Shown here piece after piece: positions 29,781 to 37,457 of a stretch of DNA of 64,000 bases. This DNA is from Alkalicoccus daliensis. GTDB taxonomy: Bacteria > Bacillota > Bacilli > Bacillales > Salisediminibacteriaceae. The stretch is from contig NZ_FNIL01000002.1 of assembly GCF_900103955.1 (NCBI RefSeq), positions 124,001 to 188,000 of the forward strand, written 5' to 3'. The stretch's first letter is position 1. Each line of letters begins with the position of its first letter. The position numbers and the translations under genes were made by a program. The notes under the pieces were generated by a model. It was not told the DNA's origin. It saw only the letters and a list, made by a program, of their open reading frames with translations, and made no database searches.

Positions 29781-30632
29781 ATGCCTGAAATTGCATTTTA
29801 TCAGGATCGTTTCGTCGACGTAGACGAAGCGGTCATCCCCATTCAGGAACGGGGGCACCAGTTTGGAGACGGGATCTATGAAGTCATTCGTATTTATGAC
29901 GGAAAGCCATTTACGATGCCGGAGCACATGGCAAGACTCGAAAAAAGCTTAGCAGCAATAAAGATGCCGCTCCCTTATCCAATCGAGGAAATAGAGCGGA
30001 TCGCACTGGAAGCGCTGGACAAATCAGGCTTGAAGGAAGCGGAAATTTATATGCAGATTACACGCGGCATTTTTTTGCGCCAGCATCAATTTCCGGAACC
30101 GAGTTCCCCTGTGATTTCCATCGTTGTGAAAAACGCCCGTACAGTAAGCGAGGAGAAGCGGGCTGCAGGAGTGCCTGTCATCACGACGGAAGACGTGCGC
30201 TGGAAACTCTGCCATATTAAGTCGCTGAACCTGCTGCCAAACGTGATGGCAAAACAGGAGGCTTATGAAGCAGGAGCGCATGAAGCTGTGTTTGTGGAAA
30301 AAGGAATCGTCAAGGAAGGTTCCAGTACAAATATCTTCTGTGTAAAAGACGGCGTAGTGCAGACACATCCTGCCACAAACGGGATTCTGCACGGCATCAC
30401 CAGACAGGTAGTGCTCGATTTAGCCGATGAGTTGGGAATCCCGGTGGAAGAGCGGACATTTTCTCTCGCAGAGCTGAAAAATGCAGAAGAAGTGTTTTTA
30501 ACTTCTACCACAATGGAAGTACTGAAAGTATCTTCTGTCGATGGAGAAAAACTTTCTGAAGAGCGCACAGTGATCGATCAGCTGTATACGGCATTTCAGG
30601 AGAGAAAACAAATGGCGAAGAAAGCTTTATAA
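29781..30632 (+). CDS. dat: D-amino-acid (D-alanine) aminotransferase
   Basis: A fold-type IV PLP transaminase that interconverts D-alanine plus 2-oxoglutarate with pyruvate plus D-glutamate, supplying D-amino acids for the cell wall. The length (283) matches Bacillus Dat. Landmarks are RGHQFGDGIYEVIRIYDGKP near the start, the PLP lysine in CHIKSLNLLPNVMAKQEA (about residue 145), VKEGSSTNIFCVK and NGILHGITRQ; the latter loops favour Dat over branched-chain aminotransferases. ATG 29781 follows GGGAGGC, 12 bases after valS, so it may be co-transcribed under the valine T-box. It joins racE, at the other end of the window, as a second route to D-glutamate. Confidence 0.9.
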   Translation: MPEIAFYQDRFVDVDEAVIPIQERGHQFGDGIYEVIRIYDGKPFTMPEHMARLEKSLAAIKMPLPYPIEEIERIALEALDKSGLKEAEIYMQITRGIFLRQHQFPEPSSPVISIVVKNARTVSEEKRAAGVPVITTEDVRWKLCHIKSLNLLPNVMAKQEAYEAGAHEAVFVEKGIVKEGSSTNIFCVKDGVVQTHPATNGILHGITRQVVLDLADELGIPVEERTFSLAELKNAEEVFLTSTTMEVLKVSSVDGEKLSEERTVIDQLYTAFQERKQMAKKAL

Positions 30633-30634
30633 AA

Positions 30635-30680
30635 GAAAGACCCGCACAGCCGCTTATCTCAGTGGCTGTGCGGGTCTTTT
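30635..30680 (+). terminator. Terminator of valS-dat
   Basis: AAAGACCCGCACAGCC pairs with GGCTGTGCGGGTCTTT around a 12-base loop, followed by T residues. Very strong stem. Confidence 0.9.
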
Positions 30681-30719
30681 CGTATGGAAAAAATACAGCG
30701 TGCTGTACTAAAGCTGTAA

Positions 30720-30880
30720 TTTACTCCCGCGTCACGGGGGTTTGCTCATTTTTAAGAGGATTTACTCATTTTTCATCAGGTTTACTCCCGTGCAGCCACT
30801 TTACTCACGCGCTGAAGAAGTTTACTCATTTTTAAAAGGAGGAAATCCCGGGAATTCATTTTTTCAGCTGCATTTACTCT
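30720..30880 (+). repeat. Phased TTTACTC repeat array, second locus
   Basis: Copies of TTTACTC[CA] start at 30720, 30741 (TTTGCTC), 30761, 30781, 30800 and 30821, and a last one near 30872; the spacing is 19 to 21 bases. Two ending classes alternate: TTTACTCCCG or TTTACTCACG, and TTTACTCATTTTT. It is the reverse complement of the array at 2656-2768. It lies between the valS-dat terminator and the 3' end of modA, in an interval (30633-30966) with no gene. Confidence 0.8.
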
Positions 30881-30966
30881 TATTTTAAATTTTCCTGTAG
30901 GAGTGGCGGATTGTGTTTATTTATTAAAAGTATGTGGAGAAAAAAACCCCAATGTAGATAATTGAA

Positions 30967-31722
30967 TTACTCTTCTTCCGGAAGCACAAATCCATAAGCT
31001 TCCATCACGTCCTGCCCCTCTTCAGAAAACAAATACTCTATAAACAGCGCTGCTTCCTCCGGATGCTCACTTCGTACAGGTACCGCCAGCGCCTGCAGCA
31101 GCGGCTCGTGGGCAGATGAATCTATCGGCGTATAGGAAAGCTCCGACTGCATCGAGAGCGCAGTTGCGACGATCCCCACGTCCACATTGCCGGTTTCTAC
31201 AAACTGCAGGGCTTCCCGGATATTGTTTGCATAGACGAGTTTTTCTTCAATTTCTCCCCACATGTCCCATGTTTCCAGTGCTTCCTGCGCGGCTTTTCCA
31301 TACGGCGCGTGCCCAGGGTTTGCGATCGCTATCTGCTGCACGTCCTCGGAAAGAAGGTCTTTCGGGCTGAAAGAATCGTACATTTCTTCGTCATATAAAA
31401 ATCCAAGAGAACCTTCTGCATACAGCTGCCTAGAGTCTTCCAGCACATCTTCTGACTCGATCAGGCGGTCTATGTAGGATTCATGCGCTGCGGCAAAAAT
31501 ATCAAAGTCTGCACCCTGTTCTATCTGCTGGGTGAGCTGCCCCGTGGAACCGAAAGAAAAAACGATTTCTATATTATATTCCGCTTCAAAATTCTCCCCC
31601 AGTTCTGAAAAGGCATGGTACAAATCAGACGCTGCCGCTATGTGCAGTTCCACCGCTTCTTCTGCGTTTCCGCAGCCGGTGAGCAGCAATCCCGGCACCC
31701 CGAACAAAAACAATTTCTTCAC
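30967..31722 (-). CDS. modA: Molybdate-type ABC transporter substrate-binding lipoprotein
   Basis: A 251-residue lipoprotein of the ModA family, which binds molybdate or tungstate outside the membrane. The signal peptide ends in the lipobox LLTGC (Cys17). Family motifs are IAAASDLYHAFSELGENFE, FSFGSTGQLTQQIEQGADFD, the central IANPGHAPYGKAAQEALE and the end SEEGQDVMEAYGF. The start is GTG 31722 after TTGGAGGGAA on the minus strand. No modB or modC lies beside it, so the permease and ATPase must be elsewhere, or the gene is a leftover. It reads divergently from the lia operon. The oxyanion ligand residues cannot be fixed by eye, so tungstate is possible. Confidence 0.85.
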   Translation of the reverse strand: MKKLFLFGVPGLLLTGCGNAEEAVELHIAAASDLYHAFSELGENFEAEYNIEIVFSFGSTGQLTQQIEQGADFDIFAAAHESYIDRLIESEDVLEDSRQLYAEGSLGFLYDEEMYDSFSPKDLLSEDVQQIAIANPGHAPYGKAAQEALETWDMWGEIEEKLVYANNIREALQFVETGNVDVGIVATALSMQSELSYTPIDSSAHEPLLQALAVPVRSEHPEEAALFIEYLFSEEGQDVMEAYGFVLPEEE

Positions 31723-31787
31723 GATGTTCCCTCCAATAAGTATATCTTTGTCTATTTTAGCGTACGAAAATTAATTTGGCTAACACC

Positions 31788-31809
31788 TTCTAAGACTCCG
31801 GGCTTAGAA
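31788..31809. promoter_or_regulatory. Inverted repeat between modA and the lia operon
   Basis: TTCTAAG (31788-31794) and CTTAGAA (31803-31809) form a perfect seven-base inverted repeat with eight bases between. It lies 76 bases upstream of liaI and 66 bases upstream of modA. It may be an operator, possibly for LiaR; I have no consensus to confirm that. Confidence 0.35.
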
Positions 31810-31884
31810 ACAAATACGGCGAAGGCTCGTTACCTGAAATTGCGGGAGAAAGTAAGATAAAGACAGAAAGAAACAAAGGAGGAA

Positions 31885-32187
31885 ATGATGATGAAATTCT
31901 TACTGTTTTTAGCCGCAATTGTTCTGGTGATTGTCGCACTGGCAAACCTTGGCCCGATGATTTTGTTCGCAGTGGGGGCGTGGCTTCTCTATCTTATCTA
32001 CAAACAGTTCATGAAGGCGGAGTCCACCGCGGGGAAAGTTGTCTGGATCATTATCGGCGTGATGGTGCTCAGCATGACACTCAGCAATATCACCGCACTT
32101 GTCGGCGTACTGGCAATTTATTTCTTGTATGTACTTTACCGCAGCTGGGATGACAATAATAAAAAAGGAGCACGAGTATATGAGTAA
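31885..32187 (+). CDS. liaI: LiaI-like small membrane protein
   Basis: A 100-residue membrane protein at the head of a lia-type operon. Three to four hydrophobic segments are visible (about 4-40 as two, 48-68, 70-87), with a short charged tail (WDDNNKKGARVYE). In B. subtilis LiaI is the membrane anchor for LiaH at envelope-stress sites; by position and topology the same role is inferred, although direct sequence similarity is weak. Three consecutive ATG codons (31885, 31888, 31891) follow AAAGGAGG; the third has the best spacing. The stop overlaps the liaH start by eight bases. Confidence 0.7.
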   Translation: MMMKFLLFLAAIVLVIVALANLGPMILFAVGAWLLYLIYKQFMKAESTAGKVVWIIIGVMVLSMTLSNITALVGVLAIYFLYVLYRSWDDNNKKGARVYE

Positions 32188-32773
32188 CGTATGGGAAAGA
32201 TTCACAAAGACGATTAGAGAAGATATGGAAAAGTTAAGCGGCACTTCCGTTAAAGAAGCAGTGAAAGCCCAGTCGAATGAACAGGAAAAAAAAGCTGGCA
32301 AAATTGACAGACAGCTGCGGGAGCAGAAGCAGCTGATCCGCCAGTTTGAAAAAGAAAAAGACGAAGTGGATGTCATGATTGCTTCACGCAAAAGACAGCT
32401 GCACCTTGCAAAAGAAGAGGGAGAAGAAAAGCTCGCTGAATTTGCGGAAAAGGATCTTGCGGCCTATGAGAAGCAGGGAGAAAGACTGGAGCGGATGATC
32501 CACGCAGCCAAAGAGCAGCAAATGGAACTGGAGCATATGTTTCAGGAAATGACTCATCAGCTGAAGGAGCGGAAGCTGGAGCAGCTGGAAATCCAGGGGA
32601 AAGAAAAAGCGGCTTCGCTCCGTCAGGAAATGCGCGCTATGAATGCGGGAAAAGAAGCTCCTGCAGCGCCGGAGGCAGAATCGCCAGGCGATATGCACGA
32701 TCTGGAACGCCAGCTGCTGCTGCTGGAAAAAAGGCATGCACCGAAAGAAAACCCTGCCGATTATATGAAATAA
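32180..32773 (+). CDS. liaH: PspA/IM30-family phage-shock protein LiaH
   Basis: A 197-residue member of the PspA/IM30 (ESCRT-III-like) family that forms large oligomers on stressed membranes. It begins NVWERFTKTIREDMEKL and continues as long charged helices predicted to form a coiled coil (REQKQLIRQFEKEKDEVDVM, LAAYEKQGERLERMIHAAKE, MFQEMTHQLKERKLEQLEIQ). A short Ala/Pro-rich linker precedes a last helix (DLERQLLLLEKRHA). The start is ATG 32180 after AAAAGGAGC, overlapping the preceding gene. It sits between liaI and liaF as in the B. subtilis liaIHGFSR operon. Confidence 0.85.
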   Translation: MSNVWERFTKTIREDMEKLSGTSVKEAVKAQSNEQEKKAGKIDRQLREQKQLIRQFEKEKDEVDVMIASRKRQLHLAKEEGEEKLAEFAEKDLAAYEKQGERLERMIHAAKEQQMELEHMFQEMTHQLKERKLEQLEIQGKEKAASLRQEMRAMNAGKEAPAAPEAESPGDMHDLERQLLLLEKRHAPKENPADYMK

Positions 32774-32819
32774 GTGATAAAATGCAAATAGTGTAAAAAA
32801 AGTAGAGGAGGGGGCAGCC

Positions 32820-33545
32820 ATGGTACGAGATATTCCAACGAGAAGATTGAATCTGATTATCCTGCTCTCCCTTCTTTTTTTAGTAATAGAATTATTAGGA
32901 AGCGGCTCCGGCAGAATCATCGGAGTCGCCATTCTTATATTTATGATGTACATTGGCTGGAAGCAGTATGAAACTTCTGTCGGCAAGCTCATCTGCTGGA
33001 TTGGAATTATCGGTTTTGTGATCCAGGTGCTGAGCTTGTTTGCAGTCCAGTTTTTTGTCATAGCCTTCCTTGTACTGCTCGTTCTTGAATATAAAAAGCA
33101 GAAAAAGGAGCCGCAGGTCATTGCACCGCAGATGAGCGATTCCCTTGCCCAAAAGAAAAGTGTGATCCAGTCCTCCACGCTGCTGCCGCACCGGCTGATT
33201 GGAACACAGACGACACAGGAAGAGCCGTATCAGTGGCGGGATATCAATATACAGACGGGAATCGGCAGCAAAGTGATTGACTTAAGCAATACGGTCATCC
33301 GGGACACTGCTGTGGTTTCCATCCGCCATCTGATTGGCCCTGTAACAATTCTTGTGCCGTATGATCTTGATCTGCAGATCGTGCACAGCGCGATGTACGG
33401 GAGGCTGCAGATTTTTTCGGAGCCGGAGCATAAACTGTTGAATGAAACAGTCATGTATGAAACGCAAGACTATGCAGCGGCGAAAATGCGGGTGAAAATA
33501 ATCACTACCGTCATCTCCGGCGATGTGGAGGTGAAGCGGGTATGA
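32820..33545 (+). CDS. liaF: LiaF, inhibitor of the LiaSR envelope-stress system
   Basis: A 241-residue membrane protein. The N-terminal part has four hydrophobic segments (LNLIILLSLLFLVIELLGSG to VIAFLVLLVLEYK), and the C-terminal domain from about 130 is the LiaF-type beta domain (WRDINIQTGIGSKVIDLSNT, VSIRHLIGPVTILVPYDLDL, VKIITTVISGDVEVKRV). LiaF keeps LiaS inactive in unstressed B. subtilis cells. The gene starts at ATG 32820 behind AGGAGGGG and overlaps liaS by four bases (ATGA). The B. subtilis gene liaG, normally just upstream, is missing here. Confidence 0.9.
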   Translation: MVRDIPTRRLNLIILLSLLFLVIELLGSGSGRIIGVAILIFMMYIGWKQYETSVGKLICWIGIIGFVIQVLSLFAVQFFVIAFLVLLVLEYKKQKKEPQVIAPQMSDSLAQKKSVIQSSTLLPHRLIGTQTTQEEPYQWRDINIQTGIGSKVIDLSNTVIRDTAVVSIRHLIGPVTILVPYDLDLQIVHSAMYGRLQIFSEPEHKLLNETVMYETQDYAAAKMRVKIITTVISGDVEVKRV

Positions 33546-34561
33546 TGACTCCCACAAAGCTGGTAATGCTGCTCAGTATGCTTTTTACCGCTGCATTTTT
33601 GGTCGTGGCAGGGATAACGCTGCTGCTGTTTCCGCCGCCGGTCTGGAGTATATTATGGATGACCTCCGTCTACGGCCTCCCGTATCCGGCGTTTCTGGCA
33701 GCAGTGCTCATCATGGTCACTTTGTTTACCGGGTTGATTGTCCAGGCCCAGTGGAAAAAAACCGCCGAGCAGGTGGGCAGGCGGCTGGATGACGCAATGA
33801 AAGGCACGATGCCGGAAATAACATCAAAAGACACTCTGCTGCAGAAAATTGACCAGCTGCAGGAAAAGCTGGCGAAACAGACCCAGCGCTCCCAGCAGAT
33901 TGCTTCTGAAAAAGCGTCGGAAAGAGAAAAAAGCCTGCAGGAAGTAGTGGTGCAGGAAAGAACGCGGCTGGCCAGGGAGCTGCATGACTCAGTCAGCCAG
34001 CAGTTGTTTGCTGCGTCTATGCTTGCCGCAGCGATTAACGAAACAAACGAGCTGAATGGAGAAACGAAAAAGCAGTTTGCGCTGGTAGAGAAAATGATTA
34101 ATCAGAGCCAGCTGGAAATGAGAGCTTTACTGCTGCATTTACGGCCGGCGGCCCTCAAAGGAAAGTCCCTGCAGGAAGGAATGCAGGAGCTGCTAAGCGA
34201 ATTAAAGCAGAAGGTGCCTCTGTCGGTGGAAACAACGATTGAAGAAGTGGTACTGGATAAAGGGGTGGAAGATCACTTATTCCGTATTCTGCAGGAAGCA
34301 GTTTCCAACAGCCTGCGCCATGCAGATGCAGGGGAAATGAAAGTGACACTGCTGCAGCGAGATAAAAAAGCGATCCTTCAGGTTATAGACAACGGAAAGG
34401 GCTTTAAGGTTGAGGGATCTGCCTACGGATCCTATGGACTATCGACCATGAAAGAGCGGGCAGAGGAAGTAGGCGGGACCCTGCGCATCGTAAGCGTCCC
34501 GGGGGAAGGGACACGAATAGATGTGCAGATACCAATACTGGTAGAGGGGGAAGAACTATGA
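33542..34561 (+). CDS. liaS: LiaS, sensor histidine kinase of the envelope-stress system
   Basis: A 339-residue NarL-type (HPK7) sensor kinase. Two membrane helices at about 8-30 and 40-62 enclose a short loop, so it is an intramembrane-sensing type. The phosphorylated His is in ERTRLARELHDSVSQQLFAA (HisKA_3); the ATPase domain has EAVSNSLRHADAGE (N box) and IDNGKGFKVEG (G1 box) and GEGTRIDVQIP. It overlaps liaF and liaR by four bases each (ATGA), so the F-S-R genes are translated together. Its partner is the response regulator encoded next. Cell-wall antibiotics acting on lipid II are the known triggers in B. subtilis. Confidence 0.93.
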   Translation: MMTPTKLVMLLSMLFTAAFLVVAGITLLLFPPPVWSILWMTSVYGLPYPAFLAAVLIMVTLFTGLIVQAQWKKTAEQVGRRLDDAMKGTMPEITSKDTLLQKIDQLQEKLAKQTQRSQQIASEKASEREKSLQEVVVQERTRLARELHDSVSQQLFAASMLAAAINETNELNGETKKQFALVEKMINQSQLEMRALLLHLRPAALKGKSLQEGMQELLSELKQKVPLSVETTIEEVVLDKGVEDHLFRILQEAVSNSLRHADAGEMKVTLLQRDKKAILQVIDNGKGFKVEGSAYGSYGLSTMKERAEEVGGTLRIVSVPGEGTRIDVQIPILVEGEEL

Positions 34562-35184
34562 TTCGAGTCGTTTTTGCAGATGACCATGAGATGGTGCGGA
34601 TTGGTGTAGCAGCGTATTTGAAGGCCCAGGCGGATATAGATGTAGTTGCTGAAGCAAGCGACGGAGCCGAGGCAGTCAGGCTGGTGGAAGAGCATCAGCC
34701 GGATGTTGTGCTGATGGACCTTGTTATGGAGCCAATGGATGGGATCGAAGCAACTAAGCTGATTGTAGAAGCAAATCCGGAAGCGAAAGTGCTGATTATG
34801 ACGAGTTTTTTAGATGATGAAAAAGTGTATCCTGCACTCGAAGCGGGTGCATTCAGCTACATGCTGAAAACTTCGCGCGCTGCAGATATAGCCAAAGCGA
34901 TCCGGGATACATATGAAGGGCAGTCTGTGCTGGAACCGGCTGTAGCGACGAAAGTGATGACAAAGATGCGGAAGCCGAAAGAGCAGAAGCACGATGCGCT
35001 TACGGAGCGGGAAAGAGAAGTACTGAAGCTGATGGCGGATGGAAAATCCAATCAGGAAATTGCAGATGAATTATTTATTGCCGTAAAAACTGCAAAAGTA
35101 CATGTGAGCAATATTTTAATGAAGCTGGATGTGCACGACCGCACGCAGGCAGTTATTTATGCACTGAAACAGAAAATGTTTTAA
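34558..35184 (+). CDS. liaR: LiaR, response regulator of the envelope-stress system
   Basis: A 208-residue NarL/FixJ-type regulator. The receiver domain shows the acidic pocket ADDHEM, the phosphorylated Asp in DVVLMDLVMEPMDGIEA and the Lys in SYMLKTSRAADIA. The C-terminal LuxR-type helix-turn-helix is LTEREREVLKLMADGKSNQE to TAKVHVSNILMKLDVHDR. It is the last gene of the liaIHFSR operon and overlaps liaS by four bases. A MITE-like repeat begins directly at its stop codon. Confidence 0.95.
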   Translation: MIRVVFADDHEMVRIGVAAYLKAQADIDVVAEASDGAEAVRLVEEHQPDVVLMDLVMEPMDGIEATKLIVEANPEAKVLIMTSFLDDEKVYPALEAGAFSYMLKTSRAADIAKAIRDTYEGQSVLEPAVATKVMTKMRKPKEQKHDALTEREREVLKLMADGKSNQEIADELFIAVKTAKVHVSNILMKLDVHDRTQAVIYALKQKMF

Positions 35185-35639
35185 AAGGCTGTTTGGAAAG
35201 TAAAAGATATTGTATATTTATGACTTTTATTTATTGGGTTCTCCTTCGCTTCAATCCCGCTGTCACCGCCGAGCGCGATGGAGAAAAGTTATTTATGAAG
35301 AAAAAGTGTTCATATCTCTGTGGTTTTGTATAAAAACCATTGTCTCCCTTAATTATGCTGCAGGCGCAGAAGAGTCGACTCCTGGAGGATGAAGAACGAT
35401 TCTTATATCTTCTCAGGCGTTCTTACTGGGAAGATATAGTAAGCATGTGCGAAACCAGCCAATGATCTTGAAATTACTGGAAAGAGCTCTTTGCTTTCCA
35501 GTAATTTGGCTGCGTGAAGCCATGCTCCTCTTTTAAGGAGGCAGGTTAGCTGAGAGAGTTCCCTCCTGAAAGCTACTCTTCGGAGACAAAAGCATAAAAT
35601 CATATACTTCTTTAGAAAAATCACTTTTTCAACAGCCTT
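35185..35639. repeat. MITE-like element with 17-bp terminal inverted repeats
   Basis: A 455-base non-coding element. Its left end AAGGCTGTTTGGAAAGT (35185-35201) matches the reverse complement of its right end, AAGGCTGTTGAAAAAGT (35623-35639), at 15 of 17 positions. Inside are hairpins, for example TTACTGGAAAG/CTTTCCAGTAA at about 35474-35505 and TGCTCC/GGAGGCA at about 35522-35543. No transposase frame is present. The left end touches the liaR stop, and the right end lies 17 bases from the 3' end of the minus-strand ATP-grasp gene. A degenerate relative lies at 5280-5590. Confidence 0.65.
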
Positions 35640-35655
35640 AAATGTTTCTCAAGGA

Positions 35656-36483
35656 TTATCTCATTTCCTCCGCTACATAAGTTAAAAATACTTCTGCAAT
35701 ATTTATATCACTGTTCATGTATAAACTGCGGCAGCCGACAGCGTCTTCCATTTCGTTAAACAGCAGGCTTCCATCTTCTGCGAGGAGAAAATCAATGCCT
35801 GCAAAGTCGATCGGAAGTGCTTGGGTGATTTTTTGGACGATCGTGATATCCTGCTCTTTCAAGTGAAACAGCGAAGCAGCGGCCCCGCCTGAAATATTCG
35901 CTTTAAAATTTGTTTCCGATTCGCGCAGCACTGCTGCAACAATTTCTCCTCCCACAATATACACGCGCACGTCTTTTCCGCGCTGGCCGCCGACAGGCTG
36001 CATCAGCAGATCATTTTTTCTGCGGCTCATATACAGCTGCTGGGGGCGTGATATCCATTCTACGCCGGTCCCGCCGCGCCCGAGCGGGTCTTTTAATATG
36101 TATGGGTAGGAAGGGCTTATTCTTGTCAGGGCATCCCGGTGTGCTGCCGTAGAAGAAAGCATCGGCACTCCGAGAGTGTTTACAAACGCATGGCTGAGCC
36201 GTTTGTCATTTGCAATTCTGCTTACATTGGCACGGTTGAAGACCCGGATCCCGCGGATTTCTGCAGCTTCATTCAGCCAGGGGGTGCATGTGCGGATAAT
36301 GAGAAAATCAGGTATTCTCCTGCTGTGGAAAAGAGGAGCATTTCCGGAAAGTGTCATGACGAGCGTTTCATACGTGACAACATCCAGCTCAATGTTCTCC
36401 TGCTCTGCAGCCTCCTGCATCCACTGAATAAATCTTCCGTTTCTCCTGCGGTCTTCTTCCTTGTAAACAAGCCATCCGATCAT
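35656..36483 (-). CDS. RimK-type ATP-grasp ligase, second of a pair
   Basis: A 275-residue ATP-grasp enzyme; the family joins a carboxylate, activated as acyl phosphate, to an amine or thiol. Seen are the pre-ATP-grasp segment (LIIRTCTPWLNEAAEIRG), RIANDKRLSHAFVNTLGVP, the phosphate loop PYILKDPLGRGGTGVEW, GKDVRVYIVGGEIVAAVLRE and the C-terminal metal site FAGIDFLLAEDGSLLFNEME. The usual Glu-x-Asn of the second metal site reads Glu-Met-Glu here (about residues 244-246), which is unusual. The start is ATG 36483 after GGGGGAGAC, overlapping the stop of the upstream ligase gene by four bases. Substrate is unknown; a paired, sequential or heteromeric action with the neighbour is inference. Confidence 0.8.
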   Translation of the reverse strand: MIGWLVYKEEDRRRNGRFIQWMQEAAEQENIELDVVTYETLVMTLSGNAPLFHSRRIPDFLIIRTCTPWLNEAAEIRGIRVFNRANVSRIANDKRLSHAFVNTLGVPMLSSTAAHRDALTRISPSYPYILKDPLGRGGTGVEWISRPQQLYMSRRKNDLLMQPVGGQRGKDVRVYIVGGEIVAAVLRESETNFKANISGGAAASLFHLKEQDITIVQKITQALPIDFAGIDFLLAEDGSLLFNEMEDAVGCRSLYMNSDINIAEVFLTYVAEEMR

Positions 36484-37370
36484 TTTCTGTCTCCCCCTCG
36501 CTGCATATGTTTGATCATCGCATCTTCCACATGAATTCCTGTACATTCAATAATGCTCCGCACGTGCGGATTCGAGTTAATCTCACAGACGAGCGGCGGC
36601 CCATCATTTAAAAATAAGTCGACGCCTGCCATATCTGCCCCTACCGCCTGCGCTGCAGCTATGGCCGTATAAATCTGCTCCGGTGAAGGCGTATAAGGAA
36701 CTGTCTTGCCGCCAGCGGTGACGTTTGCCCGGAAATCATCTGCGGAAACACGCTTCATTGCTGCAACCACCTGGTTTCCTACGACGTTCAGACGCACATC
36801 TTTCCCAAAACTGCTTGTCACCGCCTGCTGATAAATATGCGGGGTTCCCTGCAGTTTATGGGCCATGTCAGTTAAATCTTCCATTGATTCTATCCAGTAT
36901 ACCTGTTCACCAAACGAGCCGAATGCTTCTTTCACAATTAAAGGAAGCCCCAGCTGCTTCGTTACTTCATTTAAATAACCAAAATCCTTACGTCCGATAT
37001 TCGCATATGCCATCGGCGCGAGAATTGTTTTCGGCTGCGGCACCCCTGACGCCTGAAACGTCTGGTGCATGAGCCGCTTATCGTCACACAAAGCGATGGT
37101 CCGGGAAGAATTATAGAGGCGGTGTCCTTCTTGTTCCAGCGCTTCTGCCAGAAAAAGATCTTTATCCGCAAAATGTACAAACTCCGGTACCGGCAGTTTT
37201 TCTTTGAGGGAAATAACTCCTTCAGAGGAAACGAGCAGTGAATCATTCGCCAGTGCGCACAGCTCTAGGCCGTTTCTTTCCGCCGCCTCCCGCATCAGCG
37301 CTTCGTAGTCCTGAAATTTTTTAGTATAAAGCCCGCCATTATAGACGAGCCAGCACGAACGTGTCGTCAT
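36480..37370 (-). CDS. RimK-type ATP-grasp ligase, first of a pair
   Basis: A 296-residue ATP-grasp ligase of the RimK/LysX type. Motifs: NSSRTIALCDDKRLMHQTFQ and GVPQPKTI before the ATP lid, PLIVKEAFGSFGEQVYWIES, FGKDVRLNVVGNQVVAAMKR, the loop SADDFRANVTAGG typical of RimK enzymes, and the metal site AGVDLFLNDGPPLVCEINSN followed by PHVRS, with the canonical Glu-x-Asn. The start is ATG 37370 behind AAGGGAG on the minus strand. It overlaps the next ligase gene by four bases (ATGA), so the two form one operon reading away from folC. RimK relatives add glutamate to proteins or peptides, or make peptide-like metabolites; which applies here cannot be told. Confidence 0.82.
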   Translation of the reverse strand: MTTRSCWLVYNGGLYTKKFQDYEALMREAAERNGLELCALANDSLLVSSEGVISLKEKLPVPEFVHFADKDLFLAEALEQEGHRLYNSSRTIALCDDKRLMHQTFQASGVPQPKTILAPMAYANIGRKDFGYLNEVTKQLGLPLIVKEAFGSFGEQVYWIESMEDLTDMAHKLQGTPHIYQQAVTSSFGKDVRLNVVGNQVVAAMKRVSADDFRANVTAGGKTVPYTPSPEQIYTAIAAAQAVGADMAGVDLFLNDGPPLVCEINSNPHVRSIIECTGIHVEDAMIKHMQRGGDRK

Positions 37371-37457
37371 AACCAGACTCCCTTATGTATAATAGATGTA
37401 CTTAGATTTTTTCATTAATCCGTACAAAAAGCAATGTTGGAAAAGGAGCTTTGCAGT

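Noticed and set aside
30720-30880. CRISPR array
   Set aside because: The conserved core is only 7-10 bases with spacers of about 10-13 bases, repeats are degenerate and no cas gene is present.
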